This document shows positions 46,789-54,477 of a stretch of DNA of 64,000 nucleotides, one piece after another. The notes under the pieces are model-generated. The model made no database searches, was not told the origin of the DNA, and saw only the letters and a program-made list of their open reading frames with translations. The first letter of the stretch is position 1. The number at the start of each line of letters is the position of its first letter. The DNA is from Gemmatimonadaceae bacterium (GTDB taxonomy: Bacteria > Gemmatimonadota > Gemmatimonadetes > Gemmatimonadales > Gemmatimonadaceae): contig JADLCY010000007.1 in NCBI GenBank assembly GCA_020846935.1, positions 83,686-147,685 on the forward strand, read 5' to 3'. The position numbers and the translations under genes are program-made.

Positions 46789-47313
46789 TCAGCCATCGGC
46801 CACCACACGCAAACGCGCAGGAAACGTCGGTGACGTGCGACGCCTTGTGGGAAGCGGAAGGCTCGAGAACCCTGCGGTCGGCGGAGAGGACACCAGCCAT
46901 GCGATCACGTAGTAGTCGCCGTCAATGCTTCCGTTGGGCCAACGATCGCCGAGTGTATCACGCCGTACGCGCAGGACGATTCTCACGGTGGTGCCGTGTC
47001 CGGGCTCAACTGCCACGGGGATGCGGGGACCCTCCGGGCAGGGCTGCGAAAATACGGCGTGGTCCGCGCTTGCGCTCCGCCGCATCAAGGTGTGACCACA
47101 CGGGAACGTGTAGAACGGGCGATCATCCTGGTTGGTCACACTGACGCGGACACTCGTGCTGAACGTGCTCGTGTCGCGGATGATGCGCACCGTGTCGTCG
47201 AGCACAACCATGGACACTTGAACGTCAGGTAGTGTCGGCCCGCTCGAGCATTGAGCCAGCCCGCAGCATGCGACGAACACTACCACAAGATGCAACCATC
47301 GTCTGTGGCGCAT
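46789..47313 (-). CDS. Hypothetical lipoprotein, 174 residues
   Basis: Starts at ATG 47313 (MRHRRWLHLVVVFVACCGLAQC), with lipobox LAQC; an ATG eight codons upstream is less lipoprotein-like. The mature domain looks like a single immunoglobulin-like beta-sandwich: VSMVVLDDTVRIIRD, VRVSVTNQDDRPFYTFPCGHTLMRRSA, FSQPCPEGPRIPVAVEPGHGTTVRIVLRVRRDTLG. Two cysteines (FPCG and QPCP) could form a disulfide. No family known to me. It is monocistronic. The 47314-47539 gap shows nothing. Confidence 0.6.
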   Translation of the reverse strand: MRHRRWLHLVVVFVACCGLAQCSSGPTLPDVQVSMVVLDDTVRIIRDTSTFSTSVRVSVTNQDDRPFYTFPCGHTLMRRSASADHAVFSQPCPEGPRIPVAVEPGHGTTVRIVLRVRRDTLGDRWPNGSIDGDYYVIAWLVSSPPTAGFSSLPLPTRRRTSPTFPARLRVVADG

Positions 47314-47539
47314 TCCCAGTCCCGATTTGCAGTCCACGCCGCCCGGAGCGAACGGATTTTGCGGTACCCGCCGCTATGAATGTCAAACCATCGCCGCCAA
47401 CAAGGCAGGACGCAAGCTGCAAACCCGACACGAGCCCACGGCCACAACGCGTGGCCAAGGCGAAGGAGGACGCGGGCGAAGAGATCGAGTGCGGCTTGGT
47501 TTGCCGTGCTCTACAACAGGCAGCGCGTCACCCTCTGAC

Positions 47540-48280
47540 TCAGTCCGCCGGCATCCGGAAGCTCGGATCCCATCCCAGTTGCGTGACGGTTCTCGTGATG
47601 GAAACCGTGCCGTCCGGCTCCGCCACGTTGTAGACCCCGGCCTCACCGCGCGTGAGCGCCAGCCGCGCGGCCTCCGCGGCGGCATCGACGTGAACGGGCG
47701 CGGCGGATGGTGGGACGTCGGTCCAGGTGCCGGGACCATAGAGCCGACCGTAGCGCAGAACGACGCCACGAAACGGGCCGGAGAGCACCAGGCGCTCCAT
47801 CACGTGAACGGCGCGCGCTGTCTGTGCGGCCATCTTGTCGGCGGCATCGATGTTCAGCGGGGCGTCTTCTGACTGCGGGATCGGTCCGGGCGCATACGCG
47901 AACGCGATGCTCTGCACGATGACGTGTCCAACGCCGGCATCGACGCAGGCATCGACCAGATGCCTGGTGCCGACTTCGCGGAGACGGGCATTGCGAGGCA
48001 GCGCTTCGCGGAGCGCGTCATGCTCGAACTGTTTGGGAAGGTCGGTGAGCTGGTGGATCACGGCCGAGGGTCGTGCGGCGAGCACCACCGCGTGGAGAGC
48101 ATCAGCGTCAAGCACATCTACGATGGCGGGCGCGACGCCCATCGCCATGAGCGCCGGTGCCGCCTCGGCGCGCCGCGTCGTGCCGACCACTTGCCACCCG
48201 TCCGAGACGAGCAGGCGGCACAACACGCGACCGATGGCACCCGTGGCGCCGGCGACCAGGACTCGCTTCGCTGCGATCAT
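47540..48280 (-). CDS. NAD(P)-dependent epimerase/dehydratase-like (extended SDR) protein
   Basis: 246 residues from ATG 48280; an ATG at 48346 overlaps the ccoS stop (ATGA) and would add 22 residues, so either start is possible. The nucleotide site VLVAGATGAIGRVLCRLL fits the extended SDR GxxGxxG motif. The catalytic Tyr-Lys pair of true epimerases is not obvious (IVQSIAFAYAPGP is in place of the usual YxxxK), which suggests an atypical or NmrA-like role. It lies at the end of the cbb3 cluster, perhaps by chance. Confidence 0.75.
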   Translation of the reverse strand: MIAAKRVLVAGATGAIGRVLCRLLVSDGWQVVGTTRRAEAAPALMAMGVAPAIVDVLDADALHAVVLAARPSAVIHQLTDLPKQFEHDALREALPRNARLREVGTRHLVDACVDAGVGHVIVQSIAFAYAPGPIPQSEDAPLNIDAADKMAAQTARAVHVMERLVLSGPFRGVVLRYGRLYGPGTWTDVPPSAAPVHVDAAAEAARLALTRGEAGVYNVAEPDGTVSITRTVTQLGWDPSFRMPAD

Positions 48281-48342
48281 GGTCACGCCGCTCGGTGGCT
48301 GGGCCGGGTCTTCACGGCCAGGGCCGCGGCCTGCTTGGGCCG

Positions 48343-48558
48343 TCATGGCTGTTCCGGGGTGGCGTGCGCGTGGCCACGCGCATCGGTACGACCTGCTGGG
48401 CGCGGCGGGCTCACGTCGCCGTCGGCGTCCACGACCACCCGTAGCGCCGGAGTGTCGAGGTCATCGAACTGGCCGCTGCGCGCGGCCCACACGTAGGCCC
48501 ATAACGCCACTCCAACAATCAGAAGCGCCAGCGGGAGTACCACATAGATGATCGTCAT
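48343..48558 (-). CDS. ccoS: cbb3-type oxidase assembly protein CcoS
   Basis: 71 residues. One N-terminal membrane helix (IIYVVLPLALLIVGVALWAYVW) followed by ARSGQFDDLDTPALRVVVD, which matches the CcoS signature (W..rsGQFDDLE.P..R...D). CcoS is needed for cofactor insertion into the cbb3 oxidase. The tail (about 25 residues, Pro/His-rich) is longer than usual. Its ATG overlaps the ccoI stop (48555-48558). Confidence 0.9.
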   Translation of the reverse strand: MTIIYVVLPLALLIVGVALWAYVWAARSGQFDDLDTPALRVVVDADGDVSPPRPAGRTDARGHAHATPEQP

Positions 48559-51035
48559 ACGGCAAACCTCCGCTCGCGCGGCGTCGCGTCAGTACGAACA
48601 GGCCGCTGCGGAAAGCTGCGTCCGTACCACGCGCCCGCAACCACGGTGAGCGAGCTGAGGGGCATCATCACGGCGGCTACCACGGGGCTGATCGTGCCGG
48701 TCATGGCCAGGCCCACCCCGACCGCGTTGTAGGCGAGTGAGAACGCGATGTTGCGCCGCACGATGCGCATGGTGCGCCGCGCGCCGTCGACAAGCTCGAC
48801 GATCGGTCCAAGCCCCGGGCGCGCCAGCCATGCATCCGCTGTGGCAAGCGCTGCTTCGGCGCCGCCATGTACGGCGATGCCCACGGAGGCCGTCGCGATG
48901 GCCGCCGCATCGTTGACGCCGTCGCCGATCATGACCACGGTGCTCCGATCGCCGTCTCGTCGCAGCCGCTCGACGTGCGCCTGCTTGGCCTCCGGCGTTG
49001 CTTGCGACGTGACCGCCGTCGACGCGATGCCGACGCGATCGGCAACGTGCGCGCACACCGCCGCCGCATCGCCGGAGAGCATGACCGATGTCCAGCCTCG
49101 CTCGGCAAGGGCGCGGATCGCCGCCGCCGAGTCCCGGCGCACGGGATCTCCAAAGCCGGCGACCGCCGCGAGTCGGCCATCGACCGCGATCCATACCGGC
49201 GTGAGGTCGATGGGGAGTGCTGCCTCCAGCGGCGAGGCACCGGTCATTTGTGAACGAACAAACGATGGGGAGCCAACGACCACGTCGCGCGCGGCCACAC
49301 GCCCGCGGATGCCGTTGCCGAGCATGTGGGTGGTCGCGTCGATGCTCGGTACCGCCAGCTTTGGCCAGGCCTGGCGAAAGCCCTCGGCGACCGGATGGAG
49401 CGAGCCGGCTTCGAGGGCGAGCACGAGGGGGCGCACATCATCATCGCCGTGCCAGGCCACGAGTGCGCTCGCCCCCTCGGTGATCGTGCCCGTCTTGTCG
49501 AGGACGATGGTGCCGTGGCCCGCAAGTTCCTGCAAGGCATCCCCACCACGTACAAAGATGCCGAGTCTGGCCGCGCGGCCCAGAGCGACGGTGACCGAGA
49601 GCGGCGTCGCCATCGCCAGCGCGCAGGGGCACGTGACGATGAGCAGCGCGATCGCGTGATCGAGGGCAGCGTCCGGGTCGCGCGGCAGCCAGACGGCCCA
49701 CGTCACCACCCCGAGCAGCAGCACGGTCGCGACGAACCATCCGGACAACCGATTGGCGAGCAGGACCACGGGTGCGCGGCGTTGCGCGCTCTCCTCCACC
49801 TGGCGGAGCAGGCGAGCCACGCGCGTGGCTTCTCCAGCGCTGGTGACGCGCACCCGGAGCGGCGCACTGACGTTGAGCGTCCCGGCGTGTACCGCGTCGC
49901 CCGGCCCGACGGACACCGGTCGCGATTCGCCGGTGAGCCACGCGACGTTTACTGCGCTCGTTCCGTCGTCCACCACGCCATCGGCGGCGAGCGTATCGCC
50001 GGCGCGCACCACCATCACCATGCCGGGCAGGAGCGCCGCGGCGGGTGCCTCCTGCACCGTGCCGTTGGCGTCTTCGATGAGGCACCCGTTGGGCGTCAAC
50101 GAATGCAGCAGCTCCGAGGCATCCGTCGCGGCGCGTTGCCATCGTTGCTGCAGGAAACGCCCGACGAGCAGGAGAAAAATCAGGAGGGCGATGCCGTCGA
50201 GATAGATCGGTCCGCGATCGGTGACCGTGTTGGCGACGCCGCGCGCAAACCCGACCGCAAGGGCGATAGCGATGGGAAGGTCGAGGTGCAGCGTGCGTGT
50301 GCGCACGGCAGCCCAGGCCCCGCGAAAGAAGACGCGACCGGGCCCGACGATCGCGGGGATGACGAGCAGCAGCGAGAGCCAGCGGAAGAACTGCTCGAAC
50401 TCGCGCTCGAGTCCGGAGCCGAACCAGCCCGCATACATGGCGAGCGCCGCCAGCATCACGTTGATCGCGATCGCGCCCGCGACGCCTATCCGTACCAGTG
50501 CGGCCCTGTCCTCGCGTCGACGCACCTCCTCGCGCGCGTTGCCGTGGTGCGGATGCGGAGGATATCCGAGCGAGGCCAGCGTGCGCGCGACCGCGGAGAG
50601 TCGCACGGCGGTCGCGTCCCACTCGATGGTCACGATCGAGCGTCGGGCATCGAGCTCGGCGCGCACGAGGCCCGGCAATGCGACGGGCACGCGCTCGACG
50701 AGCCACACGCAGGAGGCGCAGTGCACGCCTTCGAGCACGAGCGTGACGCGCGCCAGCCCGCCCGTGATCGCCCGCACGTGAAGTTGGTGGAACGCGGGAT
50801 GGTCGAACTCGTCGTAGGAACGCGTCGTGGCGGCCACGGCGATCGCCCGCCGTTCGGGAAGGTCGTAGTACCGATCCAGCCCGTGTGTGTGAAGGATCTC
50901 CCAGGCTGTGCGGCAGCCAGCGCAGCAGAACTGTTCCGTCGCAGCTGGACGTACCTCGCCAGCGGCAACCACGAGGCCGCAGTGCGTGCAGGCGACCTCA
51001 CGCGAGGCGCGCGCTTCAGCGTGCGTGGTGAGCAC
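48555..51035 (-). CDS. ccoI: Copper-transporting P1B-type ATPase CcoI/FixI
   Basis: 826 residues. N-terminal metal sites: C16/C19, a CCxxC cluster (C37, C38, C41), and HMA-type HCASC (C106, C109). Then the P-ATPase core with TCPCALAMATP (transmembrane CPC metal site), phosphorylation motif DKTGTI, and hinge GDGVNDAAA. It supplies copper for the CuB centre of the cbb3 oxidase. The first two metal clusters belong to an N-terminal heavy-metal ATPase-associated domain. Its start overlaps the SafE gene by 20 bases; its end overlaps ccoS. Confidence 0.95.
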   Translation of the reverse strand: MLTTHAEARASREVACTHCGLVVAAGEVRPAATEQFCCAGCRTAWEILHTHGLDRYYDLPERRAIAVAATTRSYDEFDHPAFHQLHVRAITGGLARVTLVLEGVHCASCVWLVERVPVALPGLVRAELDARRSIVTIEWDATAVRLSAVARTLASLGYPPHPHHGNAREEVRRREDRAALVRIGVAGAIAINVMLAALAMYAGWFGSGLEREFEQFFRWLSLLLVIPAIVGPGRVFFRGAWAAVRTRTLHLDLPIAIALAVGFARGVANTVTDRGPIYLDGIALLIFLLLVGRFLQQRWQRAATDASELLHSLTPNGCLIEDANGTVQEAPAAALLPGMVMVVRAGDTLAADGVVDDGTSAVNVAWLTGESRPVSVGPGDAVHAGTLNVSAPLRVRVTSAGEATRVARLLRQVEESAQRRAPVVLLANRLSGWFVATVLLLGVVTWAVWLPRDPDAALDHAIALLIVTCPCALAMATPLSVTVALGRAARLGIFVRGGDALQELAGHGTIVLDKTGTITEGASALVAWHGDDDVRPLVLALEAGSLHPVAEGFRQAWPKLAVPSIDATTHMLGNGIRGRVAARDVVVGSPSFVRSQMTGASPLEAALPIDLTPVWIAVDGRLAAVAGFGDPVRRDSAAAIRALAERGWTSVMLSGDAAAVCAHVADRVGIASTAVTSQATPEAKQAHVERLRRDGDRSTVVMIGDGVNDAAAIATASVGIAVHGGAEAALATADAWLARPGLGPIVELVDGARRTMRIVRRNIAFSLAYNAVGVGLAMTGTISPVVAAVMMPLSSLTVVAGAWYGRSFPQRPVRTDATPRERRFAV

Positions 51036-51714
51036 TGGTGGCCGTGGAAGCGTGCGACACCATTGGCGTGAGGCGGCCGGCGATCGAAAGTGCGCCGATG
51101 ACGATCACGGCTACGGCCGTCACGAGAGGGAGCCGCGTGCGGAAGCGGCCCGTGAGACGCTGCAGGCCAGCGCCGACCGCCAGCATGGCGGGGACCGTTC
51201 CCGCCCAGAATGCGATCATGACGCCAAGCGCCCCGGCAACGCTCCCCGTGCCGCCTGCGGTCGCCACGAAAGCATAGAGCCAGCCGCAGGGAAGCAATGT
51301 CGAGAGGAGTCCGATCGTGCCAGCGCGCGCGACGGGCGAGGCGTGGCGAGTGCGTGCGAGCGCCGGGCCCATCCAGCGGGAGGCAAACGACACACTGCCG
51401 GCGCCGACTCGCACCCCGTGCGCTCTGAGCACCAGTGACACGCCCCACGTGACGAGGAGTACCCCGGAAACAATGGCGGCCAATCGGCTCACACCCAGCA
51501 TGGCGCCCGCGCCGTCCACGGTCGACCCGGCGAGCCCGGCGATTGCACCGAGGCCCACGTAGGAGACGAGTCGGCCGCCGTTGTAGGCCAGATGGGCCGC
51601 AGCGCCGCGGCGCTCACCGGCGTACAGGCACACGAACCCGCCGCACATCGCGGCGCAGTGCATCGAGCCAAGAAGGCTCGCGCCCAGCACCGAGAGGGTC
51701 AGCGCGAGTGTCAC
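51016..51714 (-). CDS. Sulfite exporter TauE/SafE-family (DUF2128-like) membrane protein in the cco operon
   Basis: 232 residues from GTG 51714. About six transmembrane helices. N-terminal LGASLLGSMHCAAMCGGFVCLYAG carries the MHCxxMCGGF motif seen in SafE-type proteins next to cbb3 genes, and LLPCGWLYAF lies at the second repeat, again with Cys-Gly. The paired Cys sites suggest a metal (perhaps copper) role rather than sulfite export. It is coupled by GTGA to ccoH and overlaps ccoI. The function is inferred only from its place. Confidence 0.85.
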   Translation of the reverse strand: MTLALTLSVLGASLLGSMHCAAMCGGFVCLYAGERRGAAAHLAYNGGRLVSYVGLGAIAGLAGSTVDGAGAMLGVSRLAAIVSGVLLVTWGVSLVLRAHGVRVGAGSVSFASRWMGPALARTRHASPVARAGTIGLLSTLLPCGWLYAFVATAGGTGSVAGALGVMIAFWAGTVPAMLAVGAGLQRLTGRFRTRLPLVTAVAVIVIGALSIAGRLTPMVSHASTATSAHHAR

Positions 51715-52259
51715 GGGGACGCCGGCGCCGCGGCGGGCGGCCGCGACACGGTAAGGCGCAACGTTTCCGTGAACCGCTGCGCACCGGCCTCCGCCGAAAT
51801 GCGCACCTCCCATTCGCCCGGTCGGTCGGCGTCGATCGCCGCCGAATACTCACCCGGCGCCCGCGCGCCGAGTGCGACCTCCAGGCGTCGGGACGCGCGC
51901 GCGTTGTGCATCGCCTCCACGCGAACGCTGGCGCCGGCGATCATGCTGCCGACCCGATCCCGCAGCGTGACCGCGATGCGACCGGGCGCCCCGGGTTGGG
52001 CGAGTTCGAGGCGAGCCTGTGCACTCCAACCGAGCGCCGCGTTCGCGCGGGCCTGCGCCATGTGCGCGTCCCAGGTGACTGCCTTTCTATAGTAGTCGGG
52101 TTCGACGGCGAAGGCGGGATCGCTCCCGGCCACGGCCATCATCCACACATTGCCGGCCACCGTGAGCCCCAGCACGGTGGCGATGCCAGCCGGCCAGCCG
52201 TAGCGGGCCAGCGCGCTGCGCGTCGGTTGTGCTGCCGCGGACGCCTGGCGAGTGGTCAT
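51711..52259 (-). CDS. ccoH: FixH/CcoH family cbb3 maturation protein
   Basis: 182 residues. One membrane helix (YGWPAGIATVLGLTVAGNVWMMAVA) followed by FAVEPDYYRKAVTWDAHMAQARANAALGW, the FixH hallmark, then a periplasmic beta-sandwich (IAVTLRDRVGSMIAGASVRVEAMHNAR). It interacts with CcoG/CcoI in oxidase assembly. It overlaps ccoG (ATGA 52256-52259) and SafE (GTGA). Confidence 0.92.
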   Translation of the reverse strand: MTTRQASAAAQPTRSALARYGWPAGIATVLGLTVAGNVWMMAVAGSDPAFAVEPDYYRKAVTWDAHMAQARANAALGWSAQARLELAQPGAPGRIAVTLRDRVGSMIAGASVRVEAMHNARASRRLEVALGARAPGEYSAAIDADRPGEWEVRISAEAGAQRFTETLRLTVSRPPAAAPASP

Positions 52260-53686
52260 GGGGCTCCGTGTGTTGAGCTGGGGCCAGCGGGCGGCGTCCG
52301 GCTCGTGGCGCCGGTCGGGCCGAGGAGCTGGTAGGGGAACTCTTCGTCGAAGCCCGCGCCGTCGTCGACGCGGAGCCTGATTTCGTGCTGGCCCGCGGTG
52401 AATGCCGACTTGGGGAGGATCACGAAGAGGCTGAGTGTCTCCGTGGCGTTGTGCGCCACAGGGAACGGGTTGACCGGAATGATCACCTGGCCTCCGTCCG
52501 CGCCGATGATGGCGAGGCGATAGTTCCGCGCCTCGCCGGAGCGATTCGCGATGCGCACGCGCACCTGGTTGGAGATGGCGCCATCGGCATCCTCCCTGAA
52601 GGGTTGATCGAGGGCGCGGAGCAGCGTGACATCGGCGGTGGACTTGATGCTCAACTGCCAGGCAAAAATGCCCAGCAGCACGATGAGGCCCGCCGGGTAG
52701 AGAATGGTCCGGGCACGCAGCAGGTGCTGCGGTGCTCCCTCGAGCGCCTCACGCGAAGTGTAGCGGATGAGGCCCCGCGGGGTTCCGACCTGGTCCATGA
52801 TGGCATCGCAGGCATCGATGCACTGCGTGCAGTGGATGCATTCCATCTGCAGACCATCGCGAATGTCGATGCCGGTGGGGCAGGTCTGCACACACGCCGA
52901 GCAATCGATGCAGTCGCCGGCGCCGGTGCGGTCGCGTCCCTTCTGCCGCGGCTCGCCCCGGCCCGGATCGTAGGCGACAATGACTGACGCGCGGTCGAGC
53001 AGGACGGACTGCCAGCGGCCGTACGGACACGCGATGGTGCAGGTCTGCTCGCGAAAGTAGGCGAAATCGAGGAACACGAGGATCGTCGTGACCGCCATGA
53101 TGGCGAACGACGTCGGCTGTTCCACCGGCGACTGCGTGACCCAGACCTTGAGCTGGTCGACGCCGACGAAGTAGGCGAGGAACGTGTTGGCGAGGATCAC
53201 GGCGAGCGCCGCGTAGACCGCGTACTTGAGCACGCGCCGGGGGTGCAGGTGCCCCTTGCCGCGGTCGATACCCAGGGAACCGGCGCGGCCACCCTCGAAC
53301 CAGCGTTCGAGCGGTCGAAACAGGTACTCCATCCACACCGTCTGCGGGCACCCCCAGCCGCACCACACGCGACCGAACAACGCGGTGAACGACACGACCA
53401 GGAGGACGACGATGCCGAGAAAGATCATGAACAGCAGCGTGTCCGTCGGCAGGAACGTGTAGCCGAACAGCGTGAACTCGCGTCGCGGAGCGTCCAGCAG
53501 GATCAGCGGCTTGCCCCTTAGCTGGATGTGCGGGATCGCCAGGTAGAGCAGCATGAGCGCGTACGCCACGACGCGACGACGCGAGTTCCAGACGCCAGCG
53601 GACGGCTTGGGGCGAATCCAGCGGCGTGATCCGTCCTCGTTCATGGTCGGGAGAACCCGACCTCTGACCTTTGGGGGACTCGACAT
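52256..53686 (-). CDS. ccoG: Cytochrome c oxidase accessory protein CcoG (FixG/RdxA)
   Basis: 476 residues. Membrane helices with the heme/metal motif RVWCGWGCPQTVWMEYLFRP, two ferredoxin [4Fe-4S] sites CIDCSACVQTCPTG and CIHCTQCIDACD, and a C-terminal FixG immunoglobulin-like domain. CcoG reduces Cu(II) to Cu(I) for cbb3 assembly. A late ATG (53644) would remove the 14-residue front. It lies 20 bp after the ccoP stop. Confidence 0.95.
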   Translation of the reverse strand: MSSPPKVRGRVLPTMNEDGSRRWIRPKPSAGVWNSRRRVVAYALMLLYLAIPHIQLRGKPLILLDAPRREFTLFGYTFLPTDTLLFMIFLGIVVLLVVSFTALFGRVWCGWGCPQTVWMEYLFRPLERWFEGGRAGSLGIDRGKGHLHPRRVLKYAVYAALAVILANTFLAYFVGVDQLKVWVTQSPVEQPTSFAIMAVTTILVFLDFAYFREQTCTIACPYGRWQSVLLDRASVIVAYDPGRGEPRQKGRDRTGAGDCIDCSACVQTCPTGIDIRDGLQMECIHCTQCIDACDAIMDQVGTPRGLIRYTSREALEGAPQHLLRARTILYPAGLIVLLGIFAWQLSIKSTADVTLLRALDQPFREDADGAISNQVRVRIANRSGEARNYRLAIIGADGGQVIIPVNPFPVAHNATETLSLFVILPKSAFTAGQHEIRLRVDDGAGFDEEFPYQLLGPTGATSRTPPAGPSSTHGAP

Positions 53687-53706
53687 GTCCGGCTACGCTC
53701 GCGACA

Positions 53707-54267
53707 TCACGGGACGACGGTGCCCTCGGCGGCCTTGCCGCCCGGCGCGTTGGTGCCCGCGATGGATGCGACATACGCCGTGACCACATCAACCTGGTCA
53801 GGCTTGAGGAGCTTACCCCAGTTGGGCATTCCCTTGGCCAGCACGCCGTCGTTTATGGTCTTGTGGATCTCGGCGAGGGAACTGCCGTGGATCCAGGCCT
53901 TGTCGGTCAGGTTGGGGCCGATGAGGCCTCCGCCGTCGGCCTTGTGGCACGAGGCGCAGTTGGTGACAAACACTTCCTTGCCTTTCGCCAGCGCCGTGGC
54001 GTCACCGGCCAGGGCGGCGAGGTCGGCCGATGACGACGCCGCCGGTTCGGGATGCGCCGCGCGGGCCGCCGCCACCTCGGCGTCGTACTGCGCGATGCGT
54101 CCGGGGCCGATCCCCACCCCGATGTTGAACCAGTACAGGACGGAGAACACCATGGTGGCGTAAAACAGGTAGACCCACCACCGCGGCAGCGGGTTGTCGT
54201 ACTCCTGGATGCCGTCGTAGGAGTGCTCGATGAGGCGATCGGTGGAGTCGGAGGGCGATTTGTCCAT
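53707..54267 (-). CDS. ccoP: cbb3 oxidase subunit III, CcoP, single-heme form
   Basis: 186 residues. N-terminal YDNPLPRWWVYLFYATMVFSVLYWF is the CcoP membrane anchor. Only one c-type heme motif is present (CASCH, with the axial Met in KGMPNWGKLL), while classical CcoP has two and about 290 residues. It passes electrons from soluble cytochrome to CcoO. The upstream ccoQ stop is 3 bp before it. Confidence 0.93.
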   Translation of the reverse strand: MDKSPSDSTDRLIEHSYDGIQEYDNPLPRWWVYLFYATMVFSVLYWFNIGVGIGPGRIAQYDAEVAAARAAHPEPAASSSADLAALAGDATALAKGKEVFVTNCASCHKADGGGLIGPNLTDKAWIHGSSLAEIHKTINDGVLAKGMPNWGKLLKPDQVDVVTAYVASIAGTNAPGGKAAEGTVVP

Positions 54268-54270
54268 GGG

Positions 54271-54477
54271 TCAGGTCTCGGAGTCGTCGTGCGGCGCGCG
54301 TGGGGTCTGCGGCTGGTCGTCGTCGAGCGGCATGCGGGCGGCGTGTCGGTACGTCTCGTGGTTTCGGCGCGAAAAGATGCGCCACACGATGAGTCCGAAC
54401 GCGAGCATGAAGGCGACGAGCGCGACCTGGGCATAGGCATCGAGCTGTGCGCCGCTCATGACGTCGGTCAGGCTCAC
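54271..54477 (-). CDS. ccoQ: cbb3 oxidase small subunit CcoQ
   Basis: 68 residues. One membrane helix (YAQVALVAFMLAFGLIVWRIF) followed by a short basic/acidic tail RRNHETYRHAARMPLDDD, as in CcoQ/FixQ, which stabilise the complex. GTG 54477 overlaps the ccoNO stop (GTGA at 54474-54477). Confidence 0.88.
   Translation of the reverse strand: MSLTDVMSGAQLDAYAQVALVAFMLAFGLIVWRIFSRRNHETYRHAARMPLDDDQPQTPRAPHDDSET

Noticed and set aside
49326..51071. 581-residue plus-strand frame
   Set aside because: Shadow of ccoI; no recognisable domain.
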